Source: Deltaproteobacteria bacterium
GTDB taxonomy: Bacteria; Myxococcota_A; Polyangia; Polyangiales; Polyangiaceae
Direction: 5' to 3'
NCBI GenBank assembly: GCA_016218915.1
Contig: JACRCQ010000076.1
Location: forward strand, 36,618-100,617
Length of the DNA stretch: 64,000 bases
Position numbers and translations under genes: made by a program. A model generated the notes under the pieces. It was not told the origin of the DNA, made no database searches, and worked only from the letters and a program-made list of their open reading frames with translations. Of the stretch, positions 40,218 through 48,238 are shown one piece after another. Positions within the stretch are counted from its first letter, which is position 1. Each line of letters starts with the position of its first letter.

Positions 40218-42678
40218 ATGAAGGTTCAGAAGCTGGTCCTGCTGTTCGCCGCATTGCTTCTCCTATTGCTCGGGGGGGGGGGGGCTGCCAGGATGCGGCA
40301 GCACTTCTGCGCCTGAGGTGTCGAGAGCGGAGCCGACTGCCGCGGTCTCGCAATCGGTGGTGAACTCGCTCGGGGAGGTGACGCAGTTCAACGGGGATCT
40401 GTCCGGAATCGTCAGGCTGAGCGTTGGCGGTGTCGGCGGATGCACGGGAACCCTGATCGCTTCGAATCTGGTCCTCACCGCGGCCCATTGCTTCGATGTC
40501 AACGTCTCGGACCAGCCCCATACCTTCCAGATGGCACCCGGTCCCATCGTAGTGAGGTTAGACAGCGCACCAGGATCGGTTCCCCGGACGTTTTCGGTTC
40601 CCGTTGTGGCTGGCGACACGGTCTTCGTCAACCCGGACTTTCACTCTGGATTTCAATCTGGAACCTACGCGCCGGCAACCGCGTTCTTTGATATCGCAGT
40701 GATCAGGTTCCCGCGGAGCTTCTCTCCGACGCTGACAGCTCGATTGGTGGACAGGAAGACGGCAATTCCGCTCCGCGTCGCGCAAACGAACCCTCAGCAT
40801 TCGGTGTTTGAGGGCGACCCGGAGGGACTGGCGGGCTGCCAGCAGGCGTCCAGCGACCCCACCACGTGCATGCTTCTGGGTCATACCTCGTTGTTCGCCG
40901 GCTACGGACAAACGACAGAAGGGGGCAGCGAGCTCCCCTTGGGCGATCCTGCGCTGTTTGGGTACGGAAACATCAATGGTCTTCAAGAGGGATTCGCGTG
41001 GATGCCGGACTCAGGCCGATACGACAACGCCTTCATCATATACGTCATCGAGCCCGGCGGTCCTTACCCGTCCATTGGGCATGGGGACTCGGGCGGACCC
41101 GACCTGTTTCTCCCGTCTCTTCGCGACACCTTCTCTGAGACTGACCCTCTGTGGGACCGTCCAACAATCATCGGCGTCAACTCGCAGGGCGGCCCGTCAC
41201 GTTTCAAACAGGCTCGGGTAACCGGCGACTCGAACCGCGCACTCCTGGCGTCGTTCCGCGATCAGGATGGAGACGGCGTTGACGACTGGGACGATCCGTG
41301 CCCCCTGGATCCGAACAATCAAGACGACGACGGAGACGGGCTCGGAGGACCCTGCGATCCCTGTCCGCGCGATGGGAACGCATACCAAAGCTTGGTGGCG
41401 CTTGCGACAAACACCACCGATTCAGACGGCGACGGAACTGCCGACGCGTGCGACGATTGCCCAGATGATGTGAACGAAGTCTTTCCCTGGCAAGACGGGG
41501 ACGGTGATGGCGTCTGCGGGATCGTGCTGCCTGGGCATGGGGAGTCGGACAATTGCCCCGCGATATTCAATGACCAGCAGGAGAACTCGAATCGCGATTC
41601 GGAAGAGGCACACGGGGCGAAGCTGGTGGGCGATGCGTGTGAGCCGGTCCCCACGCCGGTACATGCGTTCGAGAAGGAGCAAATCGATCTTGGGTGCACC
41701 TCAGGCCCTGGAGTGAACTACTGTTTCTCTGCGTTTGTCGTCAACGGTGTGGACCTCAAGCCCCGGGGCTCGTTCGGGACCGGGGAGTCTCCCGGCGATC
41801 CTGCCATGGCCGGAGTCGAGGTTCCAGTCGATGTCGCGCAGACGAATCACCGGTACTGCATTCATGATCTTTCCGTGCTCGCCGACTGCTACAGCTCAAC
41901 AGCAATCGACGATTCCTATCTGACTCTGTCTCTCGGGCAGGAAAGCACCCTGAACCTCTGGCACCGCATACACATAGACAACATCGATCCGGCGCCGTCG
42001 CTCACCGGGCCGCTGACGTACGCAACAGCGACTCCGGCACAAGGACATGCGTGGCTGTGGAACCTCGATTTCACTGCATGGCAGTCGTCCACTTGGGGAA
42101 GCGGCTGGGTACCGAACGTCACAATCCCTTCCGGGCCGAGCGACCCTATCACGAGCGCGTTTGGACGGTACTGGACGAATGCTGACAACGTCAAGGTAGG
42201 CATGAAGGGCGGGCCCGCGAATATGGCCAACCTGACGGGCGTGCACACCAAGACCGACGGCACAGAAGCGGAGCAGCTGGCGAATCACTACTCCGACGTA
42301 TTCCCGGTCATGCACGCGATGAAGGCGACCAAGTTCACTCTGACCTACGTACCTGAGCCATTCGGCTGGGCTCGCCCGTGCGCGAACTGCGGTCCACGCG
42401 AGTTGCTCGAGGATTTGCGCCAACGTGTCACCCACCCGGACCTGTGGTCGCAAACGCTCGCGAACGCGTTCGCGCCCGGAGAATCCAGGCCGCTCGTCAA
42501 GACCCCGTCCGGTGTTGGTATCTTGACCACACAAGGGACAGTTCTCGAGATGCCGGCCAGCTCTCTCGGAGCATCAATCCTGCCCGTGCTCCAATCCGAC
42601 CACGTCTTGGTCCAGCAGGCTGAAGCGAATTCCATGCTGGGGCGAGGCATTGGTGCACCGCACTCGCTTGTGCTTTAG
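40218..42678 (+). CDS. Secreted trypsin-like serine protease with TSP3 repeats; frame broken at a G13 tract
   Basis: ATG at 40218 with a strong SD starts MKVQKLVLLFAALLLLLLG, a lipoprotein signal. The next 13 Gs (40272-40284) shift it out of frame to a stop at 40314-40316. With 12 Gs (or 15) it would continue as LPGCGSTSAPE, a perfect lipobox, into the long frame that runs from about 40290 to TAG at 42676-42678. That part has a chymotrypsin-fold protease (Ser-His-Asp: TAAHC, FFDIAVIRF, GHGDSGGP), calcium-binding thrombospondin type-3 repeats (DGDGVDDWDDPCP, DDDGDGLGGPCDPCP) and a large C-terminal region. Either phase-variable or a sequencing/mutation frameshift. A GTG at 40318 could otherwise start a signal-less protein. 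Confidence 0.75.
40272..40284 (+). repeat. Homopolymeric G13 tract inside the signal-peptide codons
   Basis: Thirteen consecutive G at codons 19-23 of the protease gene. One base fewer restores the frame and places the lipobox cysteine correctly. Homopolymer tracts of this length commonly slip during replication. Confidence 0.9.
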
Positions 42679-42705
42679 CCAGATGGTGCCACGATTCTCG
42701 AGAGC

Positions 42706-43428
42706 ATGTATGGTCCGGCGGAGTTGCTCGTTTCCGGCTCCGATCTAAGCCCTACACACGGGGAGCCGCCAGCCGTCAAGACCGTACAGCCAGGCAATGC
42801 GGTTCAATCCGCCGCTTCGCCCACCGCACGTTCTGGCTTCCAGGCGGTATACAGCCGCGCAACTGGCAAGCTCTTCCTGATAGGCGGAACCGATTCTACG
42901 ACTCATCAGCCGACCGGCGACCTGTGGGTACGGGATTCTGGGCCATCCGGCACCTGGACACCGCTCGAGATCCCTGGGTATCAGCCGCACAGCACGCTGG
43001 CTGCTACGTACTCCTATCTCAATGGACGGCTGTGGATCCTGGACGAGAGGCCTGTAGGGCCCCATTGGAGCCTCGCCCGGCTGGTCGCAATTGGCGCGGA
43101 TCAACGGGCGGTGACAATCGGGGCGTGGCCTCGGTTGAAGCTTTTCGATCGCCACTGGCTGCTTCTAGACCGCGACGGTTCCGTGCTGCTCGTGGCTTCA
43201 AGCACCAAGCTGCGAAAGCATGCGATTTTCCGCTTCACCGCGGTCGGGTCTGGTGTGCGGCTGGTGCGCATTGCAGCGGGCTATCTGCCATCCGCTCCGG
43301 TCGTGGACTTGGCCGGATATGGCTTCATCGTCCGGAAGAACGACAACTCCCCCCCAACCCTGATTCGGATGCGTGAGTTGGGGCATGGCGCAGCCGTCTC
43401 GTCGGCCGCAATGGGGGCCTATCTGTGA
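42706..43428 (+). CDS. Kelch/galactose-oxidase-like segment following an in-frame TAG
   Basis: 240 residues from ATG at 42706, but the same frame is continuous with the protease gene: only TAG at 42676-42678 separates them (PHSLVL, stop, PDGATILESMYGPAELL). Contents look like Kelch blades (ARSGFQAVYSRATGKLFLIGGTD, TGDLWVRDSG, GRLWILDE). No independent SD is evident, and the intervening 27 nt are in phase. Most likely the C-terminal part of one larger protease-plus-Kelch protein interrupted by a nonsense codon; readthrough or reinitiation are alternatives. Its TGA overlaps the GTG start of the next gene. Confidence 0.6.
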   Translation: MYGPAELLVSGSDLSPTHGEPPAVKTVQPGNAVQSAASPTARSGFQAVYSRATGKLFLIGGTDSTTHQPTGDLWVRDSGPSGTWTPLEIPGYQPHSTLAATYSYLNGRLWILDERPVGPHWSLARLVAIGADQRAVTIGAWPRLKLFDRHWLLLDRDGSVLLVASSTKLRKHAIFRFTAVGSGVRLVRIAAGYLPSAPVVDLAGYGFIVRKNDNSPPTLIRMRELGHGAAVSSAAMGAYL

Positions 43429-44861
43429 ATCGCCCGTGGCTCGCGGTTTCGCTGGGCGCAATCGGCACCATCAGTGTCGTGGCGTTCGCGCGACCCTGCT
43501 GTGACCAGGCCTCTTCAGCCCCGGGATCAGGAGGCTGGGACCAGCAGGATGGCGGACTAGATGCGGCAGCTGGAAGCGCGGGAACTGGCGGTTCGCAACA
43601 CGCCGGAGGCTCTGCGGGGGGACTGGCCGGCTCGGGCGGGACCGCAGATGGGGGTAGCGATGCACCCACGTGCCCGGCCCTGGTTCCACCTGCGAACGTC
43701 CCGCCTGGGTGGCAAGAATTCATCGGGCACGCGTGTGATTGTCGATTGTTCATCCCGAGTTCGCAAGGCGAGATGCCTCCGCCAATCGAATGGGAACCGT
43801 GTCCGCCCGTAAGCCCTCAAGGCGTTGTCTGCCGGATCATGAAGACGACGGCAGGGAGCGCGGAGTTCTTCTACCCGGCCGGGGTGAAGTTCTCGGCGAA
43901 TTCCGGTGGGGCGCCGCTGATCCTGTTTGGAAGAAATAAGGTGGGCGGAGATCCAGACTTCTTGCTCCGGATGATTGCGGAGGTTGACGGGCCAGTTCGC
44001 AACGCCTTCCTCCAGGCTGGAACGTATGCTCACAGCTGCGGGCTTAGCGGGCCGAGTCTTGGAGAGGGGAAGTACGCGTACAACTTCATTCGCAACGGCG
44101 CGAACGGACGTGGAATGCTCGCTGGCGACGTCGGAACGCCTTCGCCTTCAGTAGTGCGAGTAGTGCCCGACGGCCATCCGGCAGACTTCGACGTCTCCTC
44201 GCAGTGGCTGCTTCAGAAGACGCTTGGACCGTATTCGGTGTTCACCTGGGACATGCAGACGACAGCCACGGTCTACGACCCGAGCCAGGACCCCGATGGG
44301 CTGCCGGCCCACACCAGTGTGCTGGTGAAAGGCGACGTGTTCTTTCGGGTGTCCTCGGGTGGCATGTCAGGCGTCATGTCGTGGAACCAGTCAGCCGGGC
44401 TCAGACCGCTGCTCCGATGGTACGGCGATTGGGATCGAGCGAGCGGCAACTTCGCCACCGATGGCAAGGACATGGTTTGGACGTATGGGGAAGGGAAACT
44501 CTCGGGGCTGTACGAGTTCAGCAAGCTGTCGATCATGACCGCCCCGTATACGACTGACCCTGCGGAGGCGCAGGCGAAGGCCAAGAGGCTCCGATCCGAT
44601 CCGAACACCTTTTTGCCATACGGATATCAGGTTGGGTGCGGTCACGCGGCCCGGGCCGCAACGAACCAGCAAGGAGGAAACGTCCTGCTCATCGTTCGGC
44701 TCTCTGACGGCGTTGCCTGGATGCTGACAGGAACGAATCCCATGACGTACACGATGGAGCCAGTGGGGCTAACCTGCGAGGAAGTGTTCTTCGCCGACCC
44801 GGCGAACCGTGTTGTCCGGATCAGGATCGATTCGCTCGGACCCGGCGTCCCTCCGGATTGA
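43425..44861 (+). CDS. Secreted protein with Gly-rich stalk, unknown beta-rich domain
   Basis: 478 residues. GTG start at 43425 overlaps the stop of the Kelch-like frame (GTGA), implying coupling. A hydrophobic N-terminus (LAVSLGAIGTISVVAFARPCC) acts as signal, then a Gly/Ala/Ser stalk (about 35-80) and about 390 residues rich in aromatic and beta-forming stretches (EFFYPAGVKFSANSGG, YSVFTWDMQTTATVYDP, LRPLLRWYGDWD) that could be a propeller. The cysteine-pair region CPALVPP...HACDCRLF follows the stalk. I do not recognise a catalytic motif. Probably works with the upstream protease/Kelch protein at the cell surface. Confidence 0.65.
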   Translation: MNRPWLAVSLGAIGTISVVAFARPCCDQASSAPGSGGWDQQDGGLDAAAGSAGTGGSQHAGGSAGGLAGSGGTADGGSDAPTCPALVPPANVPPGWQEFIGHACDCRLFIPSSQGEMPPPIEWEPCPPVSPQGVVCRIMKTTAGSAEFFYPAGVKFSANSGGAPLILFGRNKVGGDPDFLLRMIAEVDGPVRNAFLQAGTYAHSCGLSGPSLGEGKYAYNFIRNGANGRGMLAGDVGTPSPSVVRVVPDGHPADFDVSSQWLLQKTLGPYSVFTWDMQTTATVYDPSQDPDGLPAHTSVLVKGDVFFRVSSGGMSGVMSWNQSAGLRPLLRWYGDWDRASGNFATDGKDMVWTYGEGKLSGLYEFSKLSIMTAPYTTDPAEAQAKAKRLRSDPNTFLPYGYQVGCGHAARAATNQQGGNVLLIVRLSDGVAWMLTGTNPMTYTMEPVGLTCEEVFFADPANRVVRIRIDSLGPGVPPD

Positions 44862-44870
44862 TCAATCCGG
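44853..44870. promoter_or_regulatory. 18-bp perfect palindrome upstream of dinB
   Basis: CCGGATTGATCAATCCGG spans the stop codon of the preceding gene and ends directly before the -35 box of dinB. Candidate operator for dinB or end-of-transcript hairpin for the upstream gene. Confidence 0.45.
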
Positions 44871-44898
44871 TTGACCCCCGGCCGCATCGGCCTAGACT
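44871..44898 (+). promoter_or_regulatory. dinB promoter
   Basis: TTGACC (44871-44876), 16-nt spacer, TAGACT (44893-44898). The ATG at 44905 lies 6 nt after the -10, so transcription would start at or next to the A of ATG, a leaderless message; no SD is visible. Confidence 0.6.
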
Positions 44899-44904
44899 GA
44901 ACAT

Positions 44905-46155
44905 ATGGACAGTATCCAGCGGCCCCCTCCCCGCATCTGCTGTCTCGACCTCGATACCTTCTTCGTGTCCGTCGAACGCCTGTTCGACCCCTCCCTGATC
45001 GGCAAGCCTGTCGTCGTTGGGGGACGCCCTGGCGAGCGGGGCGTCGTCACCGCTTCCAGCTACGAGGTGAGGGCCTTCGGAGTCCGCTCGGGCATGTCGC
45101 TCACCGAAGCCGCGCGCCTGGCCCCCCACGCCATCTTCGTTCCCACTCGACACGGCGTCTACGGCGACTACTCCGAGCGCGTGAGAGCCATCGTTGAGCG
45201 TGTCTGCCCTGTGGTGCGCATGGCATCGATCGATGAGATGTACCTGGACTTTGCCGGGTGCGAGCAGTTGTATCGGCGCGCCAGCGACGCATCCGACGAT
45301 GCGGCGATCGAGCGGATCGTGCGGGAGACCACGGCTGCCATCGACAAGGAGCTAGGGCTGCCGGCGAGTGCGGGGATCGCCACGAGCAAGCGCGTGGCCA
45401 AGGTTGCTTGCGGGCTCGCCAAGCCCAAGGGCGTACGGCTGGTTCCCGCAGGCACGGAGCGTGAGTTCCTCGCTCCGCTCCCTGTGCGCAAGTTCCCTGG
45501 GATCGGGCCGGTCGCAGAGAGCCGGCTTGCCGCGATGGGGATCAAGACGCTCGGTGAGCTTGCAACATCTCCCCGCGCTGCGCTCAGCCGCGTATTCGGC
45601 TCCCTTGCAGAGTCGCTCCATCAAGGCGTGGTTGGACAGGCTGCCGATGGACTTGGTCGTGAGCGTCCCGCGTTTCGCGAGCACGACCCGGACGGGGAGA
45701 CCGTGGGGAGCATCTCGAACGAACGAACGTTCCGCGAGGACGTGCGGGACCGGGCGAGCATCGACTCCGTGTTGGGCTCCTTGTGCGAGCGGGTCTGCTG
45801 GCGCGCGCGAAACCGGGGGGTGAAAGCCAGGACGGTGACGCTCAAGCTTCGCTACTCGGACTTCCAGACGATCTCCCGCTCCCGGTCCATCACGCCCACC
45901 CATGCGGATCTCGAGCTGTATCCCGTGGTGGCGGAGCTGTTCGACAGGAGCCGCACCCGGCGACTTGCGATACGTCTGCTCGGCGTGGCGCTGTCGAACC
46001 TTGGGGCCTATGACGAGCAACCAGGGTTGTTCCGAGATTCCGAGCCTCTGTACGAAGCGGTCGACGCGCTTCGCGAGCGATTCGGATACGAGGCAGTCCG
46101 TCTCGCGACGTCGGTGGAGCGGCGCGGCAACACGGTCGGCGGCGCAGGCAGGTAG
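44905..46155 (+). CDS. dinB: DNA polymerase IV (Y family, DinB)
   Basis: 416 residues. Palm residues CLDLDTFFVSVERLFDP (metal-binding Asp) and SIDEMYLDF (catalytic Asp-Glu) are intact, as are the HhH region FPGIGPVAESRLAAMGIKTLGELA and the little finger (SISNERTFREDV, ARTVTLKLRYSDFQTISRS). It copies past damaged bases. Fragments of a closely related dinB lie at 39913-40138, so this intact copy and the broken copy flank the protease cluster. Promoter and palindrome directly upstream suggest damage control, but no classical LexA box is recognised. Confidence 0.94.
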   Translation: MDSIQRPPPRICCLDLDTFFVSVERLFDPSLIGKPVVVGGRPGERGVVTASSYEVRAFGVRSGMSLTEAARLAPHAIFVPTRHGVYGDYSERVRAIVERVCPVVRMASIDEMYLDFAGCEQLYRRASDASDDAAIERIVRETTAAIDKELGLPASAGIATSKRVAKVACGLAKPKGVRLVPAGTEREFLAPLPVRKFPGIGPVAESRLAAMGIKTLGELATSPRAALSRVFGSLAESLHQGVVGQAADGLGRERPAFREHDPDGETVGSISNERTFREDVRDRASIDSVLGSLCERVCWRARNRGVKARTVTLKLRYSDFQTISRSRSITPTHADLELYPVVAELFDRSRTRRLAIRLLGVALSNLGAYDEQPGLFRDSEPLYEAVDALRERFGYEAVRLATSVERRGNTVGGAGR

Positions 46156-46198
46156 TGCTCTCGCGATACCGAGCCGGCGACGCTTGGTCCGAAGCGCG

Positions 46199-46969
46199 TC
46201 AATGCAACGACGGCTGCACGCGCACGAAGAACTCCTGCTGCAAGCTTCCCATGCCTGACGCGTAGGGCTGCGCTTCAGCGGTCATGTAGCCTGCTTCCGC
46301 GAGGCGGCGTCCGGCGAGAAAGCCATTGCCCTGATCGAAGTAGGCAAGCGCGTCCGTGTACTGATCCTTGATCAGCTTCCAGTACGCCACCGCGCCATCG
46401 AGCGGCGTGCGATAGGCGCGAAACTTCATGTTCACCTGCTCCCACTTCTCGAGCCGCGCTTTGGCGTTCTTGCGCGTGCGCTCCGTGGCCTTGAGCACGT
46501 AGAAGTCCCCGGCACCGTTGTCCGGCATGATGATGTTGCCGAAGTTGTTGCACTCGATGTCGCGGCCTCGTCCATGCTCGAGCGCTATCTGCGCCCAGGC
46601 CACGGACAGGCGTTGATCATTGGGGGGAGAGCCGAACACGACCTCATGGGCCTGGATCAGCAGCCGAGCCACGTCCACTTCGCTCTGCGGCGTGGGCACT
46701 CGAGGGATCTCTCGCGGGACAGGCGCCTCCTCGTCGTGCACAACCTGCACCGGGCCTTGGGCTGCCCAGCGGGTGGGAGCAGGTTTGGATGCGATCAGGT
46801 CAGGCGGATCGATCTGCTCGACCTTGGGAGGTGGCGGGTCCGCAGGCGCGCTTCGCGGTTTCCACACGACCCAAGCGACCAGGATCACCACAGCCGAAAG
46901 GAACACGCCTCCAAACACGAACGAGAAGGGCACGTCTTTCGAGCGGGGATCCGGCGGTGGGTCGGTCAT
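46199..46969 (-). CDS. Membrane-anchored glucosaminidase/FlgJ-like peptidoglycan hydrolase (putative)
   Basis: 256 residues. One hydrophobic segment (FSFVFGGVFLSAVVILVAWVVW, in parts) near residue 15-35 places the rest outside the inner membrane. After a Pro-rich linker the C-terminal domain has SVAWAQIALEHGRG...NNFGNI, the pattern of glucosaminidase/lysozyme-like domains (catalytic Glu in ALEHG, then N-FG-I), and FRAYRTPLDGAVAYW. Cleaves murein glycan by inference. The upstream TGCTAGAGT element (46994-47002) may be its promoter. Last of the minus-strand run. Confidence 0.7.
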   Translation of the reverse strand: MTDPPPDPRSKDVPFSFVFGGVFLSAVVILVAWVVWKPRSAPADPPPPKVEQIDPPDLIASKPAPTRWAAQGPVQVVHDEEAPVPREIPRVPTPQSEVDVARLLIQAHEVVFGSPPNDQRLSVAWAQIALEHGRGRDIECNNFGNIIMPDNGAGDFYVLKATERTRKNAKARLEKWEQVNMKFRAYRTPLDGAVAYWKLIKDQYTDALAYFDQGNGFLAGRRLAEAGYMTAEAQPYASGMGSLQQEFFVRVQPSLH

Positions 46970-47021
46970 GACGTCTTGCGCGGCGAACGTCAGACTCTAG
47001 CACATTCCTCCTGCGATGCGC

Positions 47022-48236
47022 TCACGGCCGCCCGGGTTCCTGCCGCAGAAACGGCTGGAATCCGGCAGGGAGCTCCTGCTCGTTCGCACGGGGAAGATCG
47101 GTTCCCAGGCGGTTCTGCGTGCTCCAGAAGAGCACGACCTGATCGCGCAATGCGCCTGCATCGTCGGTGACCGCAGCAAAGGCCTTGGCGGTGTACGTGG
47201 TCTCCAGCTCAATGCCCGTGGCCTCGCGAAACACGCGCATCGCGTCGAGCCCCTTTCGCGTGGGGCGCGCATACCCCTGTCCCACGTAGCCGTGGCGTAT
47301 CCCTGTGTCCTCGCGCTTGAGCGTCAGCGCAGGGAAGGATGGATCCATGGAGCGCAGCAAGCCGATCGTGGCGTCGAACAGCTCCACCATCTTGCCTTCG
47401 GATGCGGCATCGGTGCTCGACGCACGCACGGGCACAAGCCTGGTCTTCATCCCTGCAGCGCGCAATCCGATGGCCAGACCCACAGCGCTTCCCATGGTGC
47501 CCATTGCCAGGTACAGCACGTCAGGCTCTGGCATCAGGCCCTGATCGATCTGCTCCTTGAGCTCGAACGCAGCATTGACGTAGCCGAGGTTGCCGAGAGG
47601 AGAGCTGCCTCCGGGCGGGATGACGTAGGGGCGATCCGTGGGCGCGCTGGCTCGTACCCTTCGATCGGCACGCGCTCTCGCCTCGGTCACGCTCGGCATG
47701 AACACGAGCTCTGCGCCGAGCCCTCGCTCGATCAGCAGGTGGTCGCGGACATGGTCCGACGGGAGCTCAGGAGCGAGCATGAGCATCACATCGAGCCCGG
47801 CACGCTTGCCGAACAACGCTGTTGCCAGTGCATGGTTCGAGCCCACGCCGCCAAAGGTGATGACCTTCTTGCTGCCCTTGCGAACAGCATCACCGAGCAG
47901 GAACGCGAGCTTGCGCGTCTTGCTTCCGCCGCAGGTCGGATCGCTGAGGTCGTCTCGCTTGAGGTAGAGCCTTGGAATCCCTACGCGATCGCCAAGGCGT
48001 TCCGCTCGCTCGACCGGAGTAGGAAAGACGCCGATCGGGAGTACGGCAAGCTTGTCCGCAAGTGCGGGAAACCGACGGAACAAGGGCAGGGTGGATGCTG
48101 GAAACGGCGCGGCCACGGGCGCAGCGGAAGCGGAAGCCGCAGGCACCGGGGCAGCGTCTGGCGCGGGCCGTGCAGCGGTTGGATTGCATCCCACCAGGGC
48201 CAGGGCCAGGGCGAGCGCGAGCCAAGGCCGCGCCAC
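47022..48236 (-). CDS. Lipoprotein PLP-dependent enzyme, ACC deaminase/D-cysteine desulfhydrase family
   Basis: 404 residues. GTG start at 48236 begins VARPWLALALALALVGC, a lipoprotein signal with a good lipobox, then a Pro/Ala linker. The enzyme part (about 75-400) is a fold-type II PLP enzyme: TPVERAERLG, LYLKRDDLSDPTCGGSKTRKLAFLLG with the PLP Lys in SKTRK, GGVGSNHALATALFG, and the glycine loop AMGTMGSAVGLAIGL. These enzymes deaminate D-cysteine or ACC-like substrates in the cytoplasm; an exported lipidated form is odd. It starts 2 bp after the TPR gene stop. Real substrate and location unproven. Confidence 0.75.
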   Translation of the reverse strand: MARPWLALALALALVGCNPTAARPAPDAAPVPAASASAAPVAAPFPASTLPLFRRFPALADKLAVLPIGVFPTPVERAERLGDRVGIPRLYLKRDDLSDPTCGGSKTRKLAFLLGDAVRKGSKKVITFGGVGSNHALATALFGKRAGLDVMLMLAPELPSDHVRDHLLIERGLGAELVFMPSVTEARARADRRVRASAPTDRPYVIPPGGSSPLGNLGYVNAAFELKEQIDQGLMPEPDVLYLAMGTMGSAVGLAIGLRAAGMKTRLVPVRASSTDAASEGKMVELFDATIGLLRSMDPSFPALTLKREDTGIRHGYVGQGYARPTRKGLDAMRVFREATGIELETTYTAKAFAAVTDDAGALRDQVVLFWSTQNRLGTDLPRANEQELPAGFQPFLRQEPGRP

Positions 48237-48238
48237 GC

